From an uncultured Roseburia sp. (GTDB taxonomy: Bacteria > Bacillota > Clostridia > Lachnospirales > Lachnospiraceae): a DNA stretch of 64,000 bases. A program made the position numbers and the translations under genes. Position 1 is the first letter of the stretch. The number at the start of each line of letters is the position of its first letter. The notes beneath the pieces were generated by a model that saw nothing but the letters and a program-made list of their open reading frames with translations, was not told the origin of the DNA and did no database searches. Location of the stretch: assembly GCA_947174805.1 (NCBI GenBank), contig CAMWKH010000005.1:59003-123002 (forward strand), written 5' to 3'. Shown one piece after another: positions 46,716 through 54,727 of the stretch.

Positions 46716-48182
46716 TCACCAGGCATTTCCCTCACTGGCCAGGACATTTAAATTTTCCACATAAGGGTCCTGTGTCCCCTGCATGGAACACCCCTTCTCT
46801 TTTGCATAAGTGATATACCGGATTATCTCAGGGGTAATAATCTCTCCCGGAGCTAAAATGGGAATCCCCGGAGGATAACACATAACAAACTCACTGCAGA
46901 TTTTTCCGGCAGTCTCCCCGATAGGCATAGAAACCTTATCTGCGTAAAATGCCTTCTGAGGGGAAACGCAGACCTTCGGCGGGATATATTCCGACTTCAG
47001 CATATGTGCCGGATTTTTGCAGTAGAGACGCTTAATGTCTGACAACGCCCCCACCAGCCTTTCAATATCCTGAATTCTGTCTCCAATGGAAATATATGCC
47101 AGAATATTTGTAATATCCCCAAACTCAATCTGAATATCATATTCATCCCGGAGCAAATCATAAACCTCAATTCCCGCCAGGCCGATATCCCTGGTAAACA
47201 CGGAAAGTTTCGTCACATCAAAATCAAACACACTGTTTCCGTTTATAAGTTCCCGCCCATAGGCATAATATCCCCCAATGGCGTTTATTTCCTCCCTGGC
47301 ATATTCTGCCATCTCAACCACCCTGGCAAAAGATTCCCGGCCCCGCATCACTAAATTCCTCCTTGAAATGTCAAGGCTTGAAAGCAAGAGATAGGATGCG
47401 CTGGTGGTCTGGGTCAAATTTACAATCTGGCTTACATACTCCCAGTTTACCGTATTATTCACCAAGAGCAGGGAACTCTGGGTCAGGCTGCCCCCGGACT
47501 TGTGCATGGACACGGAAGCCATATCCGCTCCGGCTTCCATGGCATTGACCGGAAGGTTTTCCCCAAAATAAAGATGGGTTCCATGGGCCTCGTCCACCAA
47601 CACCAGCATATTGTGTTCATGGGCAAGCTCAACAATCCCCCTAAGGTCGGAACAGATTCCATAGTAGGTGGGATTATTCACCAACACGCAAACGGCGTCT
47701 GGATTGTCAAAAATCGCCTGCTTTAAATCCCCCATCTCCATACCCAGGGAAATACCCAGGCGCTCGTCCACTTTGGGATTTACGTATACCGGTACAGCCC
47801 CGTTTAACACCAGAGCGTTAATTACACTTTTGTGCACGTTCCGGGGAAGGATAATCTTTTGTCCCGACTGACAGGCCGTCATCACCATGCTCTGCACGGA
47901 GGATGTGGTCCCTCCCACCATAAAAAATGCATGGCTGGCGCCAAAAGCCTCCGCCGCCAGTTCCTCCGCCTCCTTAATCACAGACATGGGATGACAGAGA
48001 TTATCCAACGGCTTCATGGAATTCACATCAAGGCTGACACACTTTTCTCCCAACAATTCCCTTAACTCCGGGTTGCCTCTGCCCCGCTTATGCCCTGGCA
48101 CATCAAAGGGCACCACTCTCTTTTTTCGCAATCGCTCCAGGGCTTCATACACCGGAGCATGTTTTTGTGCTTCCATATTCAT
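46716..48182 (-). CDS. speA: Arginine decarboxylase (Orn/Lys/Arg decarboxylase class, short form)
   Basis: 488 aa, the short Gram-positive type without the N-terminal wing. VPFDVPGHKRGRGNPEL near the start, GGTTSSVQSMVM, LVDEAHGTHLYF, and the PLP Lys in SMHKSGGSLTQSS. Produces agmatine, fitting the aguA and aguB genes; lysine or ornithine decarboxylation cannot be excluded by sequence. First gene of the polyamine operon, with a structured leader upstream. Confidence 0.88.
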   Translation of the reverse strand: MNMEAQKHAPVYEALERLRKKRVVPFDVPGHKRGRGNPELRELLGEKCVSLDVNSMKPLDNLCHPMSVIKEAEELAAEAFGASHAFFMVGGTTSSVQSMVMTACQSGQKIILPRNVHKSVINALVLNGAVPVYVNPKVDERLGISLGMEMGDLKQAIFDNPDAVCVLVNNPTYYGICSDLRGIVELAHEHNMLVLVDEAHGTHLYFGENLPVNAMEAGADMASVSMHKSGGSLTQSSLLLVNNTVNWEYVSQIVNLTQTTSASYLLLSSLDISRRNLVMRGRESFARVVEMAEYAREEINAIGGYYAYGRELINGNSVFDFDVTKLSVFTRDIGLAGIEVYDLLRDEYDIQIEFGDITNILAYISIGDRIQDIERLVGALSDIKRLYCKNPAHMLKSEYIPPKVCVSPQKAFYADKVSMPIGETAGKICSEFVMCYPPGIPILAPGEIITPEIIRYITYAKEKGCSMQGTQDPYVENLNVLASEGNAW

Positions 48183-48380
48183 CCGTTTATCACCTCTATC
48201 TATGAAACCTGCCCTCTGTCAGAGAAAAAAAGAACAGGTGAAAATGAATCACCTGCCCATAAAATCCGCTGTTATCTGCCTGGCCAAGCCATAGGCCGGC
48301 ACTGGTGTCAGGCACACCTGTATGGGGCAAATTCCCCTGTTTCTCTTGTCTTTCCGTTTCATCATTCATGTAGTTGTAGA
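48183..48380 (-). promoter_or_regulatory. Structured 5' leader of the polyamine operon
   Basis: About 190 bases of leader before speA. On the minus strand it can form GGGG-aatttg-CCCC, GGTGT-gcctg-ACACC and GCC/GGCC...GGCC(A)GGC stems, followed by an intrinsic terminator (48225-48255). The AGGTG of the second stem is repeated in the terminator arm, so alternative pairing is possible. This is the layout of an attenuator or riboswitch. I do not recognise a known aptamer class. Possible promoter: TTGCAT (48406-48401), 17 bases, TACTCT. Confidence 0.5.
48225..48255 (-). terminator. Intrinsic terminator inside the speA leader
   Basis: Stem CAGGTGA/TCACCTG (48255-48235 on the minus strand) followed within three bases by T7 (plus-strand A7 at 48225-48231), about 43 bases before the speA start. 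It would stop transcription before speA unless prevented. Confidence 0.75.
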
Positions 48381-48412
48381 GTATCATATCACAGGTAAAA
48401 ATGCAAGAATTT

Positions 48413-48844
48413 TTAGAGATATTCCCGTAAATCCTCCACAAGGGCTTCCTCCGCCCGGATAAGATCCCCTGTCAAATCTTTCACCTTCTGTTCCGCCCCT
48501 GGGAACTGGTGCAGATACTTATAAAGAGATTTTATCCCCATATTGCATCCGTCGGTTATCACATCCGCCGCCATACAATCAGAGTTTTCCCCTTCCATCT
48601 TCACATTGGACTTAAACCAGGACATAACCTTTGCCATCAAAGCGGGCTCCTTACCCTCATCCTGATACTCCAGCAGGTATTCATGGGTTTTATCCCCCAG
48701 GCTGGAATGGATATCTTTACTTCTAAGCAGCAGATTTTTTAGGCGCTCGTCCCTCACATGTTCCAAAACATCATCCAAAGACTTTACCCCCATCTTAATG
48801 CCGGCATTGCATTCACGCAGTAAATTTATGGTATCTTCATTCAT
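48413..48844 (-). CDS. Four-helix-bundle protein (DUF2383/ferritin-like)
   Basis: 143 aa, almost wholly helical and charged, with repeated patterns (NLLRECNAGIKMGVKSLDDVLEH and ADVITDGCNMGIKSLYKYLHQF). This fits four-helix bundles of the DUF2383 type; metal-binding residues are not clear. Function unknown. It follows agrB by 47 bases, and its ribosome binding site can be paired in a hairpin. Confidence 0.6.
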   Translation of the reverse strand: MNEDTINLLRECNAGIKMGVKSLDDVLEHVRDERLKNLLLRSKDIHSSLGDKTHEYLLEYQDEGKEPALMAKVMSWFKSNVKMEGENSDCMAADVITDGCNMGIKSLYKYLHQFPGAEQKVKDLTGDLIRAEEALVEDLREYL

Positions 48845-48850
48845 GAAAAA

Positions 48851-48887
48851 TCCCTCCTTTTGGAGAATATTTTCTCCTTGGGAGGGA
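48851..48887 (-). promoter_or_regulatory. Hairpin that can mask the ribosome binding site of the helix-bundle gene
   Basis: Nested inverted repeat: outer arms TCCCTCC/GGAGGGA, inner GGAGAA/TTCTCC. On the minus strand the outer GGAGGGA is the ribosome binding site of the gene starting at 48844. Pairing would lower translation or end the agr transcript; no long T run follows. Confidence 0.5.
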
Positions 48888-48891
48888 TGTT

Positions 48892-49461
48892 CTATACATG
48901 GGGTAATTTGCTTTTACCGGCTAACATGGAAATGACAATCAGTAAAAAAGTTGCCGCAATTAAAAGCAGATACCTCTCTTTTCTAAATAACAGGCAAAAA
49001 ACAGCCATACAAAAATCAAAAAACAGAAAATTCCTTAATTTCTTTTTAAACCAGGTATCTTCCTCCTCGTCTACCTCTCTGTTTTCGTTATCAACCGGAG
49101 ACAGAGTATAGACAATAAACTCCAATAAAAGCAAAAAAGAAATTGAAAACAAGCCGGGTATCTCTAAGTATCCGACTGTCAGCAAAACACAGGAAAATGC
49201 CAGACACGACAGACAAAAGCAGGATTTAAATGTTTCCATATGCAGTCCTCCGGCATATGACCTTAAAGGGACAAAGATAATAAAAAACAATAACCCTTCC
49301 ACAAGCATGTTCACATACAATGCAATTACAAAACAGACTACGGCAAAGAGTCCTACTTCTACCGTTATCTGAAAAGCATATTCATACATTTCTCTGTCCG
49401 ATTCCTCTACCATGCCCTTTCGTATCACATAATCCGTAAGCATTTCATGCAATTTCTTCAT
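48892..49461 (-). CDS. agrB: AgrB, autoinducer peptide processing membrane protease
   Basis: 189 aa. Catalytic His74 and Cys81 in SYAGGLHMETFKSCFCL have the same seven-residue spacing as staphylococcal AgrB, and LSPVDNENREVDEEE is typical. About five membrane helices. Removes the C-terminal tail of AgrD and forms the thiolactone ring. Starts one base after the agrD stop. Confidence 0.95.
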   Translation of the reverse strand: MKKLHEMLTDYVIRKGMVEESDREMYEYAFQITVEVGLFAVVCFVIALYVNMLVEGLLFFIIFVPLRSYAGGLHMETFKSCFCLSCLAFSCVLLTVGYLEIPGLFSISFLLLLEFIVYTLSPVDNENREVDEEEDTWFKKKLRNFLFFDFCMAVFCLLFRKERYLLLIAATFLLIVISMLAGKSKLPHV

Positions 49462-49462
49462 A

Positions 49463-49609
49463 CTAGAACTTTCTGAATTTTTTTACTTCAACGGGCTGTT
49501 TGGGCTGATGGTAAAAAAATACACATCTGCTGTTTGCTGCTGCAGAGAGCGCTTTGTCTGCCACTGCCGTCAAAAGTTTTGCCGCTGTCTTTTTATCTCG
49601 ATTCTCCAT
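49463..49609 (-). CDS. agrD: AgrD, cyclic autoinducer peptide precursor
   Basis: 48 aa. ATG 49609 has AAAGGAGG nine bases upstream; the in-frame ATG at 49615 is too close to that site. Amphipathic N-terminal part (MENRDKKTAAKLLTAVADKA), core AANSRCVFFY, and acidic/basic tail HQPKQPVEVKKFRKF. By analogy with clostridial AgrD (core followed by YQP.EP), the ring is predicted between Cys29 and Tyr33, a five-residue thiolactone with a short N-terminal tail. Followed at once by agrB. Confidence 0.9.
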   Translation of the reverse strand: MENRDKKTAAKLLTAVADKALSAAANSRCVFFYHQPKQPVEVKKFRKF

Positions 49610-49642
49610 GGCCATATCCCTCCTTTATCCTAGAATATTTAC

Positions 49643-49693
49643 AGCATACATGAATTTAAGCAACGCTGGTTTATCTTGGCAAAAATACCTGGT
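49643..49693 (-). promoter_or_regulatory. agrD promoter with element shared by the toxin cassette
   Basis: On the minus strand ACCAGGTATTTTTG (49693-49680), 31 bases, then TATGCT (49648-49643) as -10 box within ATGTATGCTGTA. The same element, spacing and -10 occur at 56885-56935. No good -35 box, as expected for an activator-dependent promoter. It gives agrDB a separate promoter at the end of agrC. Confidence 0.7.
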
Positions 49694-49705
49694 TTTCTGA
49701 CAAAA

Positions 49706-50989
49706 TTACCCAAAATTCATCACCACTGTAAGGGAAAAGACATTTCCTGCATCTTCTATCACCACATCACCCTGATACTTTGCGGCTATTTTCATAATTG
49801 ATTTCAACCCATATCCATGCCTGCCTTTATCATCTTTCGATGACAGAAGCATTCCCCGCCTGTCTTTTTGAATCACATGCTCATAAGGATTTTTCATTAC
49901 CAGGATTAACGCTGATTTCTTTGTGCCCATAGAGATATCTATAACCTTATCTTCTATGCTGCTCCCCCTTACCGCTTCCATGGCATTATCCAACGCATTC
50001 CCTAGCACCACTCCCAAATCTCTCTGTTCCACAGGCAAATCCTGGGGTACAAATATCTTCAAGCGAAAATCTATCCCCCATTCCCTGGCCATAGTATATT
50101 TAAAATTTATAATTGCATCAATGGTTGTATTCCCGCACTCTGAAATACTGTCCGTGTAATGGCAGTTCTTTATGATCTCATTTAAATTCCGGATAACTTC
50201 CTCCGTCTCACAGTTTTCCACTTCACTTTTTAATACAATCAGCTGATTCACCAGGTTATGTTTTTCCTCGTGAAAATCCTCAATCATTTTCTTCTGTTCC
50301 TCAGTATTTGCCGATATAATTTCTGCCTGCTTCGCATAAATGATTCTTTCCTTTTCCTGCATAAAAAGCTCATTTATCTTCATATAAATCTCAAAAACCA
50401 CCACGTTAAATAAAAGCAAGACACTGACAGAAGCTGTGGCTAAAAATCTACTATTTTCACTTCCCCCAGAATAGAACAGGCTTAATGCAATAAAGATGCT
50501 GCCTCCCGGCAGAAAAAGAAAATAGAAATAAAAATGGCCGGACACAGCTTCATCATATCTCTTATTCCAAAACACAGATATTGTGTAAACCAATACAATC
50601 ATCAGCATTTTCGATATAATCGTGCCAAGCACATCCTGGCTTTCATGCTCCATAGGAACTCCGCTAACCATAACAAAAGTAAGCATTTCAATTAGAAACC
50701 ACAAGGCACACAGCATCACTGATAAAAAACATTTTTCCTTTCCAGTGGAATAATACCCCCACAGTGCTATATTAAACAGAAGAACCACTGTCAATGGCAA
50801 GGTGATAACATGCAAATTTCCCGTATCTATCTGAAAATAAATTTGAAAAATAAAATACAAAATCCAGGCCGTTACAGACAGGAAACTTCTCTCTTTTTTC
50901 TCACAAAACGTTCCCAAGAACCTGCGGACAATCCACATGGATGTAACTGCCATGGCAGTTTTCGGTATGTAATCTCCAAATTTATACAT
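49706..50989 (-). CDS. agrC: AgrC-type sensor histidine kinase (GHKL)
   Basis: 427 aa. About six membrane helices in residues 1-205 and a linker with MQEKERIIYAKQAEIISANTEEQ. The His box is DFHEEKHNLVNQLIVLK; GHKL ATPase with VLGNALDNAMEA and RHGYGLKSI. The usual receptor for a cyclic AgrD peptide, and agrDB lies just downstream. The receiver partner is not adjacent; the LytTR regulator at 56958-57686 is the best candidate. Confidence 0.88.
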   Translation of the reverse strand: MYKFGDYIPKTAMAVTSMWIVRRFLGTFCEKKERSFLSVTAWILYFIFQIYFQIDTGNLHVITLPLTVVLLFNIALWGYYSTGKEKCFLSVMLCALWFLIEMLTFVMVSGVPMEHESQDVLGTIISKMLMIVLVYTISVFWNKRYDEAVSGHFYFYFLFLPGGSIFIALSLFYSGGSENSRFLATASVSVLLLFNVVVFEIYMKINELFMQEKERIIYAKQAEIISANTEEQKKMIEDFHEEKHNLVNQLIVLKSEVENCETEEVIRNLNEIIKNCHYTDSISECGNTTIDAIINFKYTMAREWGIDFRLKIFVPQDLPVEQRDLGVVLGNALDNAMEAVRGSSIEDKVIDISMGTKKSALILVMKNPYEHVIQKDRRGMLLSSKDDKGRHGYGLKSIMKIAAKYQGDVVIEDAGNVFSLTVVMNFG

Positions 50990-51338
50990 CTAGTTTTTCT
51001 CCCAAAAGTAAATTTTTTGCCTCCCGAATTGCAATTTGATGCTGTACATAACTTTCCAGGCGGCGCAGCTCTTCTAACTCCATATGCTCGGTGCTCTCAA
51101 TTACCAGATTCAATTCCGACAGGAAACTCTCTCCCAGATATAAATCATTTGGGGTAATCCCAAGAACCGAACAAATCTTTAAAAGGCTTTCCGGCCGAAG
51201 TCCCTTGGTGCCGTGTTCTGCGCTGGAAATAGTCTGAATTGTCAAACCCGCCTGTTCCGCCAATTTATCCTGGGTTAAATACATTTGTTTCCGCCGCTTT
51301 TTAATCCGCTCTCCCATTTGTTTGCGTAAATCTATCAT
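50982..51338 (-). CDS. XRE-family regulator (copy 1)
   Basis: 118 aa. HTH in residues 8-64 (RIKKRRKQMYLTQDKLAEQA, TISSAEHGTKGLRPESLLKI) and a C-terminal helical part (MELEELRRLESYVQHQIAIREA). Differs from copy 2 (57687-58070) at only four of the first 69 positions. Its end overlaps the agrC start by eight bases, so the two are translationally linked. Confidence 0.92.
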   Translation of the reverse strand: MIDLRKQMGERIKKRRKQMYLTQDKLAEQAGLTIQTISSAEHGTKGLRPESLLKICSVLGITPNDLYLGESFLSELNLVIESTEHMELEELRRLESYVQHQIAIREAKNLLLGEKLDV

Positions 51339-51368
51339 TTAAAACCTCCATGCTGTAGGTATAGAAAT

Positions 51369-51397
51369 ATCATAACGTCTCTAGCATGAATTGATAA
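51369..51397 (-). promoter_or_regulatory. Promoter of XRE copy 1 - agrC
   Basis: Minus-strand TTATCA (51397-51392), 17 bases, TATGAT (51374-51369). The region to the start codon is conserved with that before XRE copy 2, including ATTCATG and CTATACCTAC. Confidence 0.65.
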
Positions 51398-51441
51398 GCG
51401 ACCATGACTTTAATGATATTGTGTCATAGTTTAAATCCCAT

Positions 51442-51684
51442 TTAACTAAAATTTACCCCTGGTAAATTTCTTTTAATTTGTTTCACCAGGCAATCACAGG
51501 CTTCCTCCTCATCGTCAAAACGCCCGATATTTGAGCGTGTTCCCCTTTCACTGTAGTAAACCTCCCATTTACCATCAATTTTATCTATACAATACGCCTC
51601 GTTTGGCAGCCCTCCTTGCAAGGAATACATATCAGAGGGAACCTTATTTTCCACTAACATTTTTTCTAATAATTTTCTATCCAT
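51442..51684 (-). CDS. Putative immunity protein for the TNT-type toxin
   Basis: 80 aa, start ATG 51684 with GGAG upstream, one base past the stop of toxin 1. SLQGGLPNEAYCIDKIDGKW and YYSERGTRSNIGRFDDEEEACDCLV resemble small proteins that I associate with TNT toxin genes in Firmicutes. Position directly after the toxin is the main argument for immunity. Confidence 0.7.
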   Translation of the reverse strand: MDRKLLEKMLVENKVPSDMYSLQGGLPNEAYCIDKIDGKWEVYYSERGTRSNIGRFDDEEEACDCLVKQIKRNLPGVNFS

Positions 51685-51685
51685 G

Positions 51686-52798
51686 TTACTCTCCTACCTT
51701 TCTCAATATACCCTGTTCAACCAAAGATGAAACAGATTGTTCAAATTTGTACTGCACACCGCCGCCCTGTTCTCCAAACCACGGCGCTACGTTTCCTGCC
51801 TTTACATCTACCGGCTTTACAACCTCATATACCGAATATGGAAGCTTATCTGAACCGGGAAACATAGAGCGCTGTGTATATGGCGTGCCTTCGGGAGCCA
51901 CATAACTTCCGCCGCCATATCCATATCTGTCCACTTTAGTTCCAGGCTGTAATGTTTTTTTCACAGGAGTACCGTCAAAACCATCATTCTGGGGCCACTT
52001 AATGGTTCCATCTGAATTAATATAATTATATTTGCCTCCTTTTTCATATTGCACTCCCTGTTTACTGCTCCGGTATGCGTTTATAGATGCATACTCCACA
52101 ACTGCCCCATTGGTATACCATAATGCCAGTCCAAAGGTTTCATAGGCATCAACGTCATTTTGAAACACCTTGTCCAAAACCACATTATAACCGCTGTTAC
52201 TTGCATATATATCATTTACGGTATAAACTCCCGTTGTAACGGTAAGCCCATATACCCCATTTGTTACTATAGCAGGTACAACATTCTGCGTAAAAGATGA
52301 AACACCTAAATAATTCCATGCACCCATTCCGGCTATAGCCCCTACCGAAGGAGCTGCTACCACAGTACAATATAAAAACGCCCCGGACAAAGCACCGACA
52401 GCCGCACCTCCTGCAAGTCCTTCTGCATATCCTCCCACGCTCCTGCCATACCCGGTTTCCTTGTCGCTCTGGTACATCCCCACTGTAGCCGCAGTTGTAC
52501 CTACAGCTGCACCGGCCAGGGCAACAGCTGCCAATGCCGCTCCGCCTGTTGCAACTGTGGCAATGGCCAGGCCGGCAAAAACTGCCGCAACTGCCAAACC
52601 GGCAATCAATCCCTTGGTAGGGTCCGGCGGAATGGCAATCAAGTCGTCCTGAATTTTGGGATAAGACTTTATTTCACTTAACTCTAAGGAGGTATAGGTG
52701 CTGCCAAATAGGTTCATCTCCCCTCCTTCCATACTTAAGGCTGTTACACTGCCTCCCGGTTCCAATAACGAATATGTGTCTTTATTTGTCCCTGGCAT
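51686..52798 (-). CDS. Modular effector with C-terminal TNT-type NAD glycohydrolase domain (toxin 1)
   Basis: 370 aa. Residues 1-60 carry EGGEMNLFGSTYTSLELSEI, about 63-190 is a long Gly/Ala-rich hydrophobic region, and the trunk to about 258 is nearly the same as in toxin 2. The last 90 residues (RYGYGGGSYVAPEGTPYTQR, YEVVKPVDVKAGNVAPWFG, GGGVQYKF, LVEQGILRKV) match the tuberculosis necrotizing toxin domain, which destroys NAD(P). Follows the PAAR-like and VgrG genes, so it is likely spike-delivered. Confidence 0.85.
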   Translation of the reverse strand: MPGTNKDTYSLLEPGGSVTALSMEGGEMNLFGSTYTSLELSEIKSYPKIQDDLIAIPPDPTKGLIAGLAVAAVFAGLAIATVATGGAALAAVALAGAAVGTTAATVGMYQSDKETGYGRSVGGYAEGLAGGAAVGALSGAFLYCTVVAAPSVGAIAGMGAWNYLGVSSFTQNVVPAIVTNGVYGLTVTTGVYTVNDIYASNSGYNVVLDKVFQNDVDAYETFGLALWYTNGAVVEYASINAYRSSKQGVQYEKGGKYNYINSDGTIKWPQNDGFDGTPVKKTLQPGTKVDRYGYGGGSYVAPEGTPYTQRSMFPGSDKLPYSVYEVVKPVDVKAGNVAPWFGEQGGGVQYKFEQSVSSLVEQGILRKVGE

Positions 52799-52825
52799 GT
52801 CCTCCTCCTAAGTGACCGGAATCCA

Positions 52826-53209
52826 TCAGTCCTCATATTCCATTCCCGATGTCATTGGTTCAATAATTCCCCCGCAGGAGCACACGAGATAAGAATCCAT
52901 AGTAACTCCCTGCCCATTGGTATTCTCCCATTTTTTTAAAATGGAAGGGACACACTGCATTCCCTGAACCTCCGGCGGCACACCCATATAACCAGGATAC
53001 CTCACCAGTGTTGCCCCCGCTGGGGGAACAGGGCTGCTGCAGACCCCGAAAGATGAAATATTTTCCTTAGTGCAGTCCTCATCCATAATCACCGGATGGT
53101 CACATATGTATTCCCCGTGGCTTTGGGGCAAATTCAGACGCCTGGGATGACTTCCCATCCTGCAGCTTAACATCGCTCCCCTTACCAAATATACCTGTTC
53201 GTTTCCCAT
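52826..53209 (-). CDS. DUF4280 PAAR-like spike-tip protein
   Basis: 127 aa. YLVRGAMLSCRMGSHPRRLNLP at the start, SFGVCSSPVPPAG in the middle and YLVCSCGGIIEPMTSG at the end are typical of DUF4280. This PAAR-like family caps VgrG-type spikes and links effectors. Lies between vgrG and toxin 1, with close spacing on both sides. Confidence 0.9.
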   Translation of the reverse strand: MGNEQVYLVRGAMLSCRMGSHPRRLNLPQSHGEYICDHPVIMDEDCTKENISSFGVCSSPVPPAGATLVRYPGYMGVPPEVQGMQCVPSILKKWENTNGQGVTMDSYLVCSCGGIIEPMTSGMEYED

Positions 53210-53256
53210 TTTGCATTACCTCACCTTCGTTCACAATAATTTATCATATAAGACCT

Positions 53257-54672
53257 TTATTCCTTCACCTGTAAGCTGGTCCCCTTCAGTTTCAGCTCAT
53301 CTTCAAACGTTATACTACTGTCTCCCCGTGCCAATTTAATACTTTTTGTGGCCTGAATATCCATTCTCATATCACTTTTCAGAACAATACTATCCTCCGC
53401 AGAAACTGTCACATTCTTATTGGATGCAATCATTACTCCCTTTTCATCATCCAAAGCTACCGTCATACCTTTATTATTCGTAAGAATCACCGCCCCAGGT
53501 GTAAAAGTAACCTGCTTGCCATGCATATTGGATATGGCTTTCCTGGCCGGATCGCTTCTCGGCTGCCCCTTTCCCGCTTCCGAATCCCCGGTATTCCCTA
53601 GGTTAATCGCACTTATGACATATCCCTCATCCTCGTACTCGCTGGGAAAATACAGCCTCACCTTATCCCCTCTTTCGGGCATACAATACCAGCCAGATCC
53701 GTCCGGCGAGGAATACACTGTGGAATATGGAAACCACTTTGCCTTTGATTCCTCCTGTTTTTTATCCACCGCCACCACAATTTTTACTGTATCCTTATCC
53801 ACAGCAAGAACAGCGGCATCAAGAGATGCCCCGATAAGTCCTCTGTTATGTCTGGATGGTGTTTGAAAGCCTCCTTCCCTCCGCAGGATATAGGTATGCA
53901 GTAATTCTTCCCCTTCTAAGACGCTTACCGCTTCGTAGACAAAAAAAGCATGATGAGAAAAAACTGTCCGCTCTCCAAGTTCCAAATACTCCCTGCTCTT
54001 TACCTTATGAAAAGTAAAATCATCCGCAATAATCTCCGGTATCTGTCCCTCTTTCATAAGAAATTCCTCTTTTGCATTTCCGGTGGAAAAACTGTACACA
54101 TCCAGATTTTTTTCCGGCACCTTTGCAGAAAGGCCAAAGGAATAGCGTATCCCCTCCCCGGCGTAATCCGGCAGGAGAGGCTGATAAAACCGGGACGCCA
54201 TCCGCTTTAAAAATTCCCAGTCCGTCTCTTTGTACTGTACAATTAACTTTTTAATTGGATTTTCTACCTTGCAATTTGGAATGCAGGAGACTTTTTCATA
54301 TCCGGCATTTATCTCTTCTAAAAGCTCGTCATATGTCATCCCTTGGTTTTGAAAAGTGCGGGTATGCTTGACGCAATCCATAAGCTTTGTACTGCCTGAC
54401 AACACAATCCGGGCCGTTTTGACGCCCCCTGCGTTTTTTACCTCCATACTGTCTATAATACCGGAAAAAATGTCTTTCCTCTTTCCTTTTTCATCCAGTA
54501 TGTACAGCGAAGCATTCCCGCTCTCCGCATTTTTAAACAATTCCCCTTCGCTGCCCTCTGCAATCACCCCCCGGATAACTGCCATACCGTGCTCATTTGC
54601 CTTTTTGTGGATATACACTTCCTGTAAGGCCACAAAAGATGCCATAGACAAACGGATTATCCTGTCCCTCAC
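53257..54672 (-). CDS. VgrG-like spike protein
   Basis: 471 aa, GTG start with AAGGGGG seven bases upstream. Residues 1 to about 260 resemble phage gpD-type (gp27-like) domains, with TYDELLEEINAGYE and KETDWEFLKRMASRFYQPLL. An OB-fold part (about 275-360: WYCMPERGDKVRLYFPSEYEDEGYVISAINLG) and a beta-helical tail with repeated VTFTPGAVILTNNKG/VTVSAEDSIVLKSDMRM follow. Punctures target membranes as a trimer in contractile injection systems. No sheath, tube or baseplate gene is nearby. Confidence 0.88.
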   Translation of the reverse strand: MRDRIIRLSMASFVALQEVYIHKKANEHGMAVIRGVIAEGSEGELFKNAESGNASLYILDEKGKRKDIFSGIIDSMEVKNAGGVKTARIVLSGSTKLMDCVKHTRTFQNQGMTYDELLEEINAGYEKVSCIPNCKVENPIKKLIVQYKETDWEFLKRMASRFYQPLLPDYAGEGIRYSFGLSAKVPEKNLDVYSFSTGNAKEEFLMKEGQIPEIIADDFTFHKVKSREYLELGERTVFSHHAFFVYEAVSVLEGEELLHTYILRREGGFQTPSRHNRGLIGASLDAAVLAVDKDTVKIVVAVDKKQEESKAKWFPYSTVYSSPDGSGWYCMPERGDKVRLYFPSEYEDEGYVISAINLGNTGDSEAGKGQPRSDPARKAISNMHGKQVTFTPGAVILTNNKGMTVALDDEKGVMIASNKNVTVSAEDSIVLKSDMRMDIQATKSIKLARGDSSITFEDELKLKGTSLQVKE

Positions 54673-54727
54673 TTGGGTTCCCCCTTTCTCAGCGGTATAT
54701 TATGAAGCCCTTTCAAACTTATACATC

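Noticed and set aside
48196..48363. Reading frame through the speA leader (MNDETERQEKQG...)
   Set aside because: It crosses all the leader stems and the terminator T run, has no ribosome binding site and its codons (such as FFF from the T run) look non-coding. The leader is better explained as structured RNA.
49961..50989. agrC region as an ordinary citrate/CitB-type kinase
   Set aside because: The EEKHN His box, GHKL ATPase with LGNALDNAMEA and direct linkage to agrD and agrB fit the AgrC class better.
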